IMG/VR virus record: IMGVR_UViG_3300043398_000191
Span: 1 to 20,175 of that record
Source of the DNA: a virus
Strand: one strand, 5' to 3'
DNA: 20,175 nt
Made by a program: the position numbers and the translations under genes. The notes beneath the pieces are model-generated. The model saw only the letters and a program-made list of their open reading frames with translations. It was not told where the DNA came from and searched no databases. Positions 7,317-14,408 of this stretch are shown here, piece by piece; within the stretch, counting starts at the first letter, position 1, and every line of letters begins with the position of its first letter.

Positions 7317-10300
7317 CAGGCGCTCACTGCGAATGCATTGGCAGCATTCTGCTTGGCGGAGAGCAGGTTTGCCTCTGCCGTTGCGCCGTTGCTCTGCATC
7401 TTGGCCCATACAGCGTCAGCAACTTCGCTGGCGGTCAGTGCCGGTGCTGCATTGACTTGGTACGTCCGAACAGAGCGGGCGCGGAAGTCCACGCTACCGT
7501 TGACCTCATCGTCGGGCGAGGCGCTCGGTTGTCCGTCGATGACCGGCAGAGCATCGATACCTGCGTTGGTGTAAGCGGCCAGTGCGCGGCGGAAGCGCCA
7601 GTTGCCCAGCAGCAGCAAGTCTGTGCCGTCGAACCGCAGCGCCTCGGGGTAACGCATACCTGTGCTCGTGGCTTGCCAAGCCGACACGACGTTGTACACA
7701 TCTTCCGCAACGGTGCGAATGTTGCCGATGTCGATGCGCAGAGCCGGGGCGTCGAATGTCACAAATGCGTTTGTGGTGCCGGAGCCGCGCCCATAAATCG
7801 CCACACCGAACCCGTCTTTGTTCTCCTGCTGCGCCACCGGAATTGTGACGGTTACCGAGTTGGTGTACTGCAGGTCAATCGGGTCATACCCGGCCTTGCG
7901 CACGCGCAGGGTGTAGGTCGGCACCAGCGGGTCGTATGGATAGGCGATGCTGAAGGTGGACGACGTGCCGGTGCTCGTTGCAAGTGGGACAGCCCCTGCT
8001 GCCGGAGACGCGCTTGCGAACACAGCCACCGAACTTCCCAGTACCACACCTTGCAGGTTGAGGGTGGCGTAATCCAGAGGGTACATGGCAGCGTTCTGCA
8101 AAGCCAGCGTGGTGGTGCCGTCAAACCGCACGACATCAAGTCGGTTGGTGTTGCCGGTCACCGAGCAGGTGATGCGGATTTTGGGGATGAAGCCAATTAC
8201 CGGGTCGATGCCAGTCTCCGCAGCCAAGTTCGCGTTGCTCAGGGTCTTCCACGTTCCGCTGAAACCGGCTCCCGCCTTATCCAAGTCGTACTCATACGTG
8301 TGGTTGGCAGTGTTGGTGCCCTGTGACGCCATCGTCGTGAGGCCCGTCCAGCCCAGGATGTGCCAGGGCCATGTCCAAACAATCTGGTCGCCCAGGGTAC
8401 GCATGACCACCGCACCTTGCGCGGAGAACACCGGAGTGCCACCCGTGACTTGGTACAGGTCAGGGTAGTAGGCCGACTTCTCAGCAAACGCCAAGCCTGC
8501 GCGGGTGGTGGTGTCGCCAGTGAACGAGTCCCACATGCAGGTGCCGTAAACCGCGATGTAGCTGGTTGGTGGCGAGCCGCTGTTGTTACGGTTTCCACGG
8601 TACGTCGAGTTCAACTGCTGTGGGCCGATGGTCTTGCTGGCGTCCACCATGTAGTTGTTCTCGGCACGCCAGCGCAGGGATGTGTTGGTCCCGCTGCAGG
8701 TTCCAAGTCTCAGGCCAGTCGTCCAGTTGCGCTGGATTTTGATGTCTTCGGTGTTGCCGCCGTCCGAGGCGATGTAGCCCATCAGGTTGACGGTACCGCC
8801 GTTGAACGGGGCTGCATCGGTGCCACAGTAGCGAAGCGATGAGCGCTTCATGGTGTTGGCAAAAAAGATGCCGTTGTATGGGTGGCAGTTGGCCACACCC
8901 GGCCAGTTGCGAGCGTCCGTCACCTCTACGTCCGCACCCTGCGACATGCACTCCACGGCGTGAGTTGCTACCGTCGTTGGTGTGGTGCCGGTGCAGCTAT
9001 CAGCATAATACGTCCGCTTGATCTTGACCCGGTTGCAGGCGCTGACCAGTTGGCGCTTGGTGAACGACCACATCTCGTCCACCACGATGTCGTCGCAGGT
9101 GTTGTAGATGACGGAGCCGCTCACCGCTGTGGCGATGCCTGTCTGCCCGGTGCGGATTTTCGTGAAGTTGAATCCACCATACAGGTTGGTCAGGCTCAAG
9201 GCGTAACCGCTGGTGACCGTAGCTTCCGCCCGCAGACCCGAGATGCTGCCCATGTCGCCGCCGTTGTAACACTGCTGCATCACGAGCCAGTTGCTGGCAA
9301 ACGGTGTGGTGGCGTAATTTGCCATGCCCACATACAGGCGGTCGGAGTTGATTCGGGTGGCAACCTCTTGGATGACTACCTGGTCACACGAGTGCATGTC
9401 ACGGATGTACAGGCTATAGGGCTGCACCAAGTTCCAATACCACGCTCCGGTGCTCAAGCTGTGCGTAAGCCGTCCGGCATTCGAGAAACCAGCCTCGTAC
9501 CGAGTGCCCATCGTGCCCCACGGCTGGACGGACAGGTTGGTGTTCGTCAGGGCGCAGTTTTGCAAAATGATGTTGGGGATTCGCACGTTGCACCCAGCAA
9601 CGGGAAGGTCGCCGGCTGCAACGCTGTTGCGCCCCATGCCGATGGTCACAACAGCTACGTCCGTGATGCTCACGAATTGTGAGCGGCTGTCGGTGCTGAC
9701 CTCGGTACTGACAAACTTATTGGCCGCGTTGGGCCACCACTGATAGACACCGGAGCCGGGAGCAGTCTCAATCTCCACTCCGGGGTACGCGGTCACAGTG
9801 TCCTGCGTGAAGTGTGGGAGCTGTATGGTCTGCCCACGCACGCCGCTTGTGGTGCCCACGTTGAACCAGCGACCGTTAACGTCCATTGAGCCCAAGCGGG
9901 GGATAGAGAACGTCCGATCTTGCCCGCCAACCACCACAATCCAGCCGGTCTCGTCAGGGCCTGTGGCTGATGCCACAACGCCGCCCGTAAAAGCACCAGC
10001 CGCGAAAGTGCCGACGACGGAGCGCACCTTGAACCAGCCAGAAGCGGGCATAGCCGCACCTGCTGCAGTCACGGTGCCGCCCGTGCGGTCGGACATGACG
10101 CAGAGCAATTCGCAGGTCGCAGCGCCTTGGGTCAGGGTCAAGCCTGATGCAGGCACGAAGCCTGTGGCGCTGCCGAAGGGTATGAGACGCACACCAGATG
10201 CGTCGATGTTGAAAGCTCCGCCCAGTGTGGCGCTGACGGTGACGTTACCCATTGGGCCGGTCGTGGCAGTGCAGTTCGGGCCGAACCGGGAGTCGCTGTC

Positions 10301-10399
10301 AATCGTGAGCGTGCCCGCGTTTACAGAGTAGGTGTCAAGTCCGGTCTTCGGTGTGAGCGAAGACATCTTGACGTTGGTAGTGACGGTAAAAGCGGTCAT
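7316..10399 (-). CDS. Large beta-helix fiber/spike protein
   Basis: A 1027-residue protein. Residues about 1-190 are Gly/Thr/Ala-rich beta structure. From about 250 to 620, repeated short turns rich in N, G, I and V (NVRIPNIILQNC, LYIRDMHSCDQVVIQ, DDIVVDEMW, TEDIKIQRNW) look like a right-handed parallel beta-helix, as in phage tailspikes and polysaccharide-binding or lyase proteins. A region near 840-880 (YTLRVRKAGYDPIDLQYT) reads as an Ig/carboxypeptidase-regulatory-like sandwich. The C-terminus contains ASEVADAVWAKMQSNG, a motif common in phage structural proteins. No catalytic residues can be assigned by eye. The location between portal and protease, inside the head module, suggests a head fiber or a displaced receptor-binding fiber. 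The small Cys-rich gene overlaps its stop. Confidence 0.75.
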   Translation of the reverse strand: MTAFTVTTNVKMSSLTPKTGLDTYSVNAGTLTIDSDSRFGPNCTATTGPMGNVTVSATLGGAFNIDASGVRLIPFGSATGFVPASGLTLTQGAATCELLCVMSDRTGGTVTAAGAAMPASGWFKVRSVVGTFAAGAFTGGVVASATGPDETGWIVVVGGQDRTFSIPRLGSMDVNGRWFNVGTTSGVRGQTIQLPHFTQDTVTAYPGVEIETAPGSGVYQWWPNAANKFVSTEVSTDSRSQFVSITDVAVVTIGMGRNSVAAGDLPVAGCNVRIPNIILQNCALTNTNLSVQPWGTMGTRYEAGFSNAGRLTHSLSTGAWYWNLVQPYSLYIRDMHSCDQVVIQEVATRINSDRLYVGMANYATTPFASNWLVMQQCYNGGDMGSISGLRAEATVTSGYALSLTNLYGGFNFTKIRTGQTGIATAVSGSVIYNTCDDIVVDEMWSFTKRQLVSACNRVKIKRTYYADSCTGTTPTTVATHAVECMSQGADVEVTDARNWPGVANCHPYNGIFFANTMKRSSLRYCGTDAAPFNGGTVNLMGYIASDGGNTEDIKIQRNWTTGLRLGTCSGTNTSLRWRAENNYMVDASKTIGPQQLNSTYRGNRNNSGSPPTSYIAVYGTCMWDSFTGDTTTRAGLAFAEKSAYYPDLYQVTGGTPVFSAQGAVVMRTLGDQIVWTWPWHILGWTGLTTMASQGTNTANHTYEYDLDKAGAGFSGTWKTLSNANLAAETGIDPVIGFIPKIRITCSVTGNTNRLDVVRFDGTTTLALQNAAMYPLDYATLNLQGVVLGSSVAVFASASPAAGAVPLATSTGTSSTFSIAYPYDPLVPTYTLRVRKAGYDPIDLQYTNSVTVTIPVAQQENKDGFGVAIYGRGSGTTNAFVTFDAPALRIDIGNIRTVAEDVYNVVSAWQATSTGMRYPEALRFDGTDLLLLGNWRFRRALAAYTNAGIDALPVIDGQPSASPDDEVNGSVDFRARSVRTYQVNAAPALTASEVADAVWAKMQSNGATAEANLLSAKQNAANAFAVSA

Positions 10400-10408
10400 T
10401 TGGTTGCC

Positions 10409-10588
10409 TTAGAGCTTAGGCCACTTATCTGCCGGACACTTTGCGAGTATCAGTACAACTTTTCCTCCAAGTGGACACTTACACTTGGAGCAAACGTCCA
10501 TCCCGAGATGCACCACCTTGAACTCGCAAGAATTGCAAGTCTCTCGCCTCGCGGCTTGTTGTGCGGTGGATGCAATCACAATGGACAT
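10409..10588 (-). CDS. Cys-rich mini-protein (CxxC...CxxCxC...CPxDKW), copy 1
   Basis: A 59-residue ORF with start ATG at 10588 and stop TAA at 10409-10411, 9 bp before the large fiber start. Cysteines 18, 21, 33, 36, 38 and 51 lie in CNSC, CSKCKC and CPADKWP. The pattern, including the 12-residue gap between the last two cysteines, matches the gene at 7107-7316. That match to an independent paralog is the main proof that this short ORF is real. It probably binds one or two zinc ions. There is no strong ribosome-binding site. A perfect 9-bp hairpin lies just upstream. Like its paralog it follows a fiber-type gene, here the coiled-coil stalk. Confidence 0.75.
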   Translation of the reverse strand: MSIVIASTAQQAARRETCNSCEFKVVHLGMDVCSKCKCPLGGKVVLILAKCPADKWPKL

Positions 10589-10595
10589 GGCTGTG

Positions 10596-10619
10596 GAATA
10601 GGGGCCGAAACCCCTATTC
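10596..10619 (-). other. Perfect 9-bp intergenic hairpin with UUCG-type loop
   Basis: GAATAGGGG (10596-10604) pairs perfectly with CCCCTATTC (10611-10619). On the minus strand the 6-nt loop is TTTCGG, which can close to a UUCG tetraloop. No T-run follows, so this is more likely an mRNA-processing, stabilising or translation-control element between the coiled-coil gene and the Cys-rich gene than a classical terminator. Confidence 0.65.
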
Positions 10620-10626
10620 TACCCAC

Positions 10627-11508
10627 TTAGCCGTTGTTGCCGGAACCGTTGCTCTGGCCCAGGGCCAAGCCCATCTTGCCACGCAGCACGTTGCGGAACG
10701 TCACGCCGTGGTCGGCGCAATTCACGTTACCAACTTCGACCTTGGTGATGAAGGTGTTGTTGATTACGGACTGGCCGGCAGCGTTAGCTGCAACGACAGC
10801 TTCAAGCGCATCGACTTCTGCTTGGGCAGCAGCGGCGGCAGCGGCAGCGTTTGCAGCAGCTTGGCTGGCGGCAGCGGCGGCGGCTTGTGCAGTAGTGGCA
10901 GCGGCTTGAGCAGCAGCGATGCCAGCAGCGTCCACAGCCAGAGCTTCAACAGCAGCTTGCAGAGCCGCAATTTGAGCAGCTTGTGCAGCGTCAACGCCGG
11001 TCAGGTTTGCAATCTCGGTTGCGTGAGCAGCGATAGCAGCAGTCAGCGCAGCGCAGTCACAGGCTTCGCCGGAAGGGGCGTTCTGAATTGCAACGATCGA
11101 AGCTTGCATGCTGTCGATGGCGGTCTGGTGAGCATCGATGGATGCTTGCAGAGCAGCGTCAGCAGCTTCACGGGCGGTAACTTCAGCGGCCAGAGCAGCG
11201 GTCAGCGAACCAACAGCGGTCTGCAGGCCAGCAACCACAGGCACCAGGGCTTCAACGCTGTCCAGACGGCTATCCAAGGCACCGAGTTGGGCCAGGATGG
11301 ACTGGGCGGTCAGTTGGTCGCCAGAAGCGTTGGAGGCCAAGGCTGCGTTCAGGGCGGCAATCGATGCCTGCAAGGCGTTGATGTCAACGCCTTGCAGGTT
11401 AATCAGATCGGCCAGTTTGTCGTTGATCGCTTCGCCGGTGGAGTCGGCAATGGTCGTGACCAGACAGTCGATCAGGATGTCCAAAGGAGCGCTAGAGGAG
11501 GTCGTCAT
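10627..11508 (-). CDS. Ala-rich coiled-coil fiber/stalk protein
   Basis: A 293-residue protein starting MTTSSSAPLDILIDCL. The ATG at 11508 is preferred because AAGGAAA lies about 7 nt upstream, inside two overlapping palindromes (CCTTGCAAGG and GGAAATTTCC). Residues about 40-245 are an almost unbroken heptad-like, extremely Ala-rich stretch (AALQAAVEALAVDAAG, AQAAATTAQAAAAAASQAA), interrupted near residue 150 by GEACDC. The last 45 residues (VINNTFITKVEVGNVNCADHG...) form a beta-type cap ending in a Gly/Asn/Ser tail. This is the architecture of a trimeric phage fiber stalk with a small head. The neighbours are the collagen-like, YD-repeat and beta-helix proteins, all likely surface proteins. 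Which part of the virion it decorates cannot be read here. Confidence 0.7.
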   Translation of the reverse strand: MTTSSSAPLDILIDCLVTTIADSTGEAINDKLADLINLQGVDINALQASIAALNAALASNASGDQLTAQSILAQLGALDSRLDSVEALVPVVAGLQTAVGSLTAALAAEVTAREAADAALQASIDAHQTAIDSMQASIVAIQNAPSGEACDCAALTAAIAAHATEIANLTGVDAAQAAQIAALQAAVEALAVDAAGIAAAQAAATTAQAAAAAASQAAANAAAAAAAAQAEVDALEAVVAANAAGQSVINNTFITKVEVGNVNCADHGVTFRNVLRGKMGLALGQSNGSGNNG

Positions 11509-11552
11509 GGGGAAATTTCCTTGCAAGGAGTAAGAGGTGTGCTGACACCGTG

Positions 11553-11771
11553 TCAGACCCCAGTATTCTCCACGGAAGGCGTATCACAGACATTGCCAGA
11601 AAGCAACATCTCCAAGCCCTTCAGTTGCAGCATTTGCAACTCGATCTCTTTTTGCTTGAGCGCCATCTGCTGCTCGACGATGCAGCGAACGATGGAGCCC
11701 AACTCCTCGGCAATCACGGTGGCGAGACAGCCGAACTTTTCGTCAAGGATGTTTTGTGTGGGGTCAGGCAT
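11553..11771 (-). CDS. Small helical protein, unknown function
   Basis: A 72-residue protein starting MPDPTQNILDEKFGCLATV. The ATG at 11771 has AGGAG about 10 nt upstream; the longer reading to 11879 is a frame extension through another small gene. Most of the sequence is one long helix with heptads (EEQMALKQKEIELQMLQLKGLEMLL-like), so a coiled coil is likely. It overlaps the preceding 48-residue ORF by 8 bp, and an inverted repeat (CTGACA...TGTCAG, 11542-11556) spans its stop. No family is recognised. The position within the surface-protein block suggests a structural or assembly accessory role. Confidence 0.55.
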   Translation of the reverse strand: MPDPTQNILDEKFGCLATVIAEELGSIVRCIVEQQMALKQKEIELQMLQLKGLEMLLSGNVCDTPSVENTGV

Positions 11772-11910
11772 GTGGGCCACTCTCCTGTGTGAGCGGCTCC
11801 GGCTGCACCTGTCGGAGTAGGTCAAGCAGTATGGCTTGGCGAGCTTCCAACTCGTCGATGCGGGTGTACAGGGAGCCAATCAGGTTGGCGAGCTCAACTA
11901 CGCTGGTCAT
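11764..11910 (-). CDS. Tiny coiled-coil ORF, 48 residues
   Basis: The ORF reads MTSVVELANLIGSLYTRIDE and continues with LEARQAILLDLLRQ. Its leucine/isoleucine spacing predicts an amphipathic coiled coil. The ATG overlaps the stop of the YD-repeat gene (ATGA at 11907-11910), and its end overlaps the next small gene by 8 bp, which is the coupling seen throughout this operon. No family is recognised. Support is the overlap architecture and the sensible helix. An alternative is untranslated spacer, but the 1.5-gene gap it fills would be unusual here. Confidence 0.55.
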   Translation of the reverse strand: MTSVVELANLIGSLYTRIDELEARQAILLDLLRQVQPEPLTQESGPHA

Positions 11911-12257
11911 AGGGTCGTCTCCGTGATAGACGCCAAGTTTCCACCCGAGTAGGTGAAGTCCTTGCGGTAAGTGACAGCGCCCCGAACCAGGTCGATGCGC
12001 GTAAGCTGGCCCGCCGCGTAGGTCAGGGTCTTGGTCGAGCCGTCAGCGTACACGATCTGGCTCAGGTTGCCAGAGGTGTAGGTGAAGGTGGGCGACTTGA
12101 GCGGGTCGTCCGTGTTGTTGGCCTTGTAGACCAGCAGGCCCGTATTGTCGGTGACGTAGATGTCGAAACCCGCGCCACGGCGCACGAAGTAGAGCGTGTT
12201 GGCTGTCAGGGTGGCGGGCAGAGCCGCCACCTCTTTTCGGGCGAGGTAAACGGCCAT
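11907..12257 (-). CDS. Virion surface protein with IYVTD anchor and YD-type repeats
   Basis: A 116-residue protein with two parts. Residues about 1-50 (AALPATLTANTLYFVRRGAG, then FDIYVTDNTG) share a pattern with the next gene upstream (ALPGVLTPYAIYYIAPAGQP...IYVTDSTG), so both probably attach to the same virion partner. Residues about 57-115 contain three YD/RHS-like beta repeats, each with a [FL]TY-x2-G-x-L core (FTYTSGNLSQIVYADGS, LTYAAGQLTRI, FTYSGGNLASI). These form extended beta structures in fibers. The gap to the preceding gene is 6 nt, with no clear ribosome-binding site, so translation is probably coupled. A small spike or head-fiber protein is the likely role. Confidence 0.65.
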   Translation of the reverse strand: MAVYLARKEVAALPATLTANTLYFVRRGAGFDIYVTDNTGLLVYKANNTDDPLKSPTFTYTSGNLSQIVYADGSTKTLTYAAGQLTRIDLVRGAVTYRKDFTYSGGNLASITETTL

Positions 12258-12263
12258 GCGGTA

Positions 12264-12836
12264 TTACCAGGCGGTGGTGGTCCAGCCCGTGGCGGGCAGA
12301 CTGCCGTTGTAGGTCATGTTGCCGCTCCCATCCTCGCCAATCTTGTTCAGTTGGGTCATGTTGGCATGGGTGTGGCGCTTGGCTACCGCGTCGTCGATGT
12401 CAGCAGCAGCGCTCGTGGGCTTACCGGCCAAGTTTGCCCAGCTTGCGACAACATCCAGCGACTCAGCTTCGCTCGTCTTCACCCAAGTCGAGCCGCTCGG
12501 GTTGTACAGGTAGGTGGCTCCACCGGAGACGACAGTGCCGTCTCCCGTTGCGTCCTGCACGTACACCCACTTGGCTGAGGTCAGCGGCAGCAGGGCGTTA
12601 CGGGCAGCAATGTTGGCAACGATGGTCAAGTCGTTAGCCCCCGCCAGCGTCGCGTTGATGAGGGACTGCACGTCGGCAGCGGTCATCACGCGGCGGGTGG
12701 CTGTGCCTGTGGAGTCAGTTACGTAAATCTCGACGTGATTGGGTTGGCCTGCAGGCGCGATGTAGTAAATGGCGTAGGGGGTGAGGACTCCGGGCAGGGC
12801 TGTCTCGCGGAAGACCTGGAATGCAACAGTAGACAT
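12264..12836 (-). CDS. Head-fiber/spike-like protein with IYVTD anchor domain
   Basis: A 190-residue protein. The N-terminal 60 residues (ALPGVLTPYAIYYIAPAGQP...EIYVTDSTG) are paralogous to those of the following 116-residue protein. The middle section (AARNALLPLTSAKWVYVQDA) is a motif common in phage tail and head fibers. The C-terminal part (WANLAGKPTSAAADIDDAV, then HTHANMTQLNKIGEDGSG) closely resembles the 'W.di.gkPts...id.av...HsHan...ld.i.ed..g' segment of phage head fibers and fiber tips. It likely forms a trimeric surface spike. The upstream gap of 30 nt has only a weak GAGAA. The exact location on the virion is inferred. Confidence 0.7.
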   Translation of the reverse strand: MSTVAFQVFRETALPGVLTPYAIYYIAPAGQPNHVEIYVTDSTGTATRRVMTAADVQSLINATLAGANDLTIVANIAARNALLPLTSAKWVYVQDATGDGTVVSGGATYLYNPSGSTWVKTSEAESLDVVASWANLAGKPTSAAADIDDAVAKRHTHANMTQLNKIGEDGSGNMTYNGSLPATGWTTTAW

Positions 12837-12866
12837 GGCGTAATTCTCGGGTTGAGGTGGTGGAAG

Positions 12867-13142
12867 TTACCAGACTGGGTTCGTGTAAACCATCTGTGGA
12901 GCAGCATACAGGCCGGAATCGGTACCGAATTTTAGTAGGTTTCCGGGGTCTGAGGAGAGCAAAGTTGTAGGTCCAGTTGGGCCAACAGGTCCAGCATCAC
13001 CTTTTGGACCTTGAGGACCGATAAGACCAAGCTCAAGCGTTTGAATCTGGCTTACCGTATCGATAATTTGCAGTGTCGGAGCCACCTGGTCGGTGATGAC
13101 CAGAGTGCGCTCCGTAAAGACTTCAAGCAGTTCGGTGCTCAT
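12867..13142 (-). CDS. Short collagen-like virion protein
   Basis: A 91-residue protein. The N-terminal 36 residues are Val/Ile/Thr-rich (FTERTLVITDQVAPTLQII). Residues about 42-58 carry a run of Gly-X-Y triplets (GPQGPKGDAGPVGPTGP), the collagen-like triple-helix repeat often used as a trimerising rod in phage fibers. The C-terminus (LLSSDPGNLLKFGTDSGLYA) is a motif found at the tips of phage head and tail fibers. GAGGAA lies 6 nt upstream of the ATG, but that Shine-Dalgarno sequence is part of the 3' arm of a perfect 9-bp hairpin, so translation may be controlled. It begins the surface-protein block after the Rha gene. Confidence 0.7.
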   Translation of the reverse strand: MSTELLEVFTERTLVITDQVAPTLQIIDTVSQIQTLELGLIGPQGPKGDAGPVGPTGPTTLLSSDPGNLLKFGTDSGLYAAPQMVYTNPVW

Positions 13143-13149
13143 GCCGGTT

Positions 13150-13172
13150 CCTCACATTACCCAAATGTGAGG
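13150..13172 (-). promoter_or_regulatory. Perfect hairpin sequestering the ribosome-binding site of the collagen-like gene
   Basis: CCTCACATT (13150-13158) and AATGTGAGG (13164-13172) form a perfect 9-bp stem with a 5-nt loop. In the minus-strand mRNA the 3' arm ends in GTGAGG, and the Shine-Dalgarno GAGG of the gene starting at 13142 lies within it. There is no T-run after it, so termination is less likely than translational control or mRNA processing. Confidence 0.6.
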
Positions 13173-13198
13173 AGTTTACCACTGCGCGCTGTTGTAGG

Positions 13199-13861
13199 TC
13201 AGGTAACAGCCAGACCGTAGGCTTGGTGCCATACCTTAGCGTGGTAAGAGTTGACCTCACCGTAGTTCGCATCGAACACGCGGGTAATCGGGATGCCGAG
13301 CGTTGTGGACAGCCGCTTGAGAATTCGCCAGTCGAATGGGATATCTTTGTGCAGCCGCTCCATGCGCTTGACCGTGGCGTACTGCTTGGCTTTGTCCAGT
13401 TCGATTTCCAGCCGATTCGCCTTCTTCACAGCCTGGCTGGCTGTATTCATGGCTGTGGCTTCTCTGCGGTTTCCGATCTCCGCCTTGGTAGCCTCGGCGC
13501 GTGCGCGGGCTTCGTACTGCAGAGCCCAAGCCCTCGCAGCCTCAGCCGGGTTTGCAAAGTTGGGTATCACAGCGACCGGGGCGGCTGCAGCTTCAAGCTC
13601 TTGCCAGCGGTCAATGATTTTGGCACGCATCTCTACTGAGTAGCCGGACGCAACGATCATCGTGTCCCGGAAAGACAGGTGGAACTCGTAGTAGGTTTGG
13701 CGGTTCTGCGGGTGGGTATAAGGGGTCTCGTTTCCAGAAACGATACCCTCCTCGATCAAGCGCCGAATCGTTTTGAGTACGCTGTCATGTGGACTGCGTA
13801 CCAAATCCGCAATCTCGCGGCTGGACATGGTTTGGCTCGCGCCAACGGTGGATAGTTGCAT
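13199..13861 (-). CDS. rha: Rha-family phage regulatory protein
   Basis: A 220-residue protein. The ATG at 13861 is chosen because GGAG lies 6 nt upstream; the TTG-based extension starts inside the ribosome-binding site. Residues about 12-90 (MSSREIADLVRSPHDSVLKT, YYEFHLSFRDTMIVASGYS, RAKIIDRWQELE) match the Rha domain, a DNA-binding regulator whose presence interferes with growth of certain temperate phages in integration-host-factor mutants. Residues about 100-160 are an Ala/Arg/Glu-rich helix. The C-terminal 55 residues (ERLHKDIPFDWRILKRLSTT, VFDANYGEVNSYH) resemble the C-terminal domain of phage antirepressors. It lies alone between virion genes, behind its own promoter and leader hairpin, so it looks like a moron. 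Rha presence suggests a temperate phage. Confidence 0.82.
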   Translation of the reverse strand: MQLSTVGASQTMSSREIADLVRSPHDSVLKTIRRLIEEGIVSGNETPYTHPQNRQTYYEFHLSFRDTMIVASGYSVEMRAKIIDRWQELEAAAAPVAVIPNFANPAEAARAWALQYEARARAEATKAEIGNRREATAMNTASQAVKKANRLEIELDKAKQYATVKRMERLHKDIPFDWRILKRLSTTLGIPITRVFDANYGEVNSYHAKVWHQAYGLAVT

Positions 13862-13880
13862 TTGAAGCTCCAAAGAGAAA

Positions 13881-13921
13881 ACCGTCTGTACTGCGTGGAT
13901 TCAGCACGCAATACAGACGGT
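13881..13921 (-). terminator. Strong 17-bp hairpin with T-rich tail in the rha leader
   Basis: Arms 13881-13897 and 13905-13921 pair over 17 bp around a 7-nt loop. The only imperfection is a pair that is G-U on the minus strand but C/A on the plus strand, which indicates minus-strand transcription. TTTTCTCTTT follows. It stands between the promoter at 13987-14015 and the rha ribosome-binding site, so it is either the terminator of the portal transcript or an attenuator of rha. Confidence 0.75.
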
Positions 13922-13986
13922 GGGCCTTTGGGGGCTTTGAACTCTAGCCGTCTGAATCACAGCAGTTCAAAACACCCGAAGGCTTA

Positions 13987-14015
13987 ATTCTACTCCGAGA
14001 AAACGTCCAGTGCAA
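13987..14015 (-). promoter_or_regulatory. Sigma70-like promoter for rha
   Basis: On the minus strand TTGCAC (14015-14010) and TAGAAT (13992-13987) are separated by exactly 17 bp. The -10 matches 5 of 6 consensus bases and the -35 matches the key TTG. It starts immediately after the stop codon of the preceding gene (14016), about 125 bp ahead of rha. Between promoter and hairpin there is a second inverted repeat (TTTGAACT...AGTTCAAA) that might be an operator. Confidence 0.5.
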
Positions 14016-14408
14016 CTAGACAGCCAACACCTTCGGAACAACAATGAACCGCCCCACAGCAAGGCGCTGAACCCTCCCATGGGGAGAGGTAACTTCCAGG
14101 CTGTACGAACCCAGCAGGTAACCATCCGTATCAACCTTCACCAAGCCTGGCTCCCACAGCAGGGCCGTCTCCGTCGCAGCTAAGTTGGGGGCGATGATGC
14201 CGGAGGGGCCTCCGATGGTAAGCTTCCCGTTCGTATCGGTCCACTTCGCCAGCGTGAGCGCAGTTGCACCCGAGCGGCGCACCTCAAGCTCTACGGTGTA
14301 ACCGGTCAGATCGACCGGCACACCGCTAATTTTCCAGCACCAACTCTTGGCGCTCGAATCCAGGGTCTCACCCTGGTAAACACGGAAATCAGCAATTGCG
14401 CTACTCAT
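14016..14408 (-). CDS. Small Ig-like/BppU-N-like virion protein
   Basis: A 130-residue, all-beta protein. FRVYQGETLDSSAKSWCWKI, then GVPVDLTGYTVELEVRRSG, then GIIAPNLAATETALL follow a pattern common in phages: 'f..G.t....w.w...g.pvDLtgyt..l.vR...g'. It resembles the N-terminal domain of baseplate upper protein BppU and related small head or tail proteins. It starts inside the portal stop (ATGA, 14408-14405) and is therefore co-translated with the portal. Directly after its stop lies the rha promoter. In other phages similar proteins are encoded next to portal or capsid genes and are probably decoration or fiber-anchoring proteins. The pattern is clear and the role is inferred. Confidence 0.65.
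   Translation of the reverse strand: MSSAIADFRVYQGETLDSSAKSWCWKISGVPVDLTGYTVELEVRRSGATALTLAKWTDTNGKLTIGGPSGIIAPNLAATETALLWEPGLVKVDTDGYLLGSYSLEVTSPHGRVQRLAVGRFIVVPKVLAV

Noticed and set aside
6505-8326. Plus-strand ORFs of 316 and 340 codons across the protease and fiber genes
   Set aside because: They are opposite well-supported genes, rich in Arg, Cys and His as shadow frames are, and lack start signals.
10561-11820. Long plus-strand ORF of 419 codons, Gly/Ser/Cys-rich
   Set aside because: It is the antisense shadow of the Ala-rich coiled-coil gene. GC-rich Ala codons read backwards give Ser/Gly/Cys runs. It has no ribosome-binding site or sensible domain.
11772-11879. N-terminal extension of the 72-residue protein
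   Set aside because: The added residues are Cys/Ser/Arg-rich shadow of the 48-residue ORF in another frame, and AGGAG supports the ATG at 11771.
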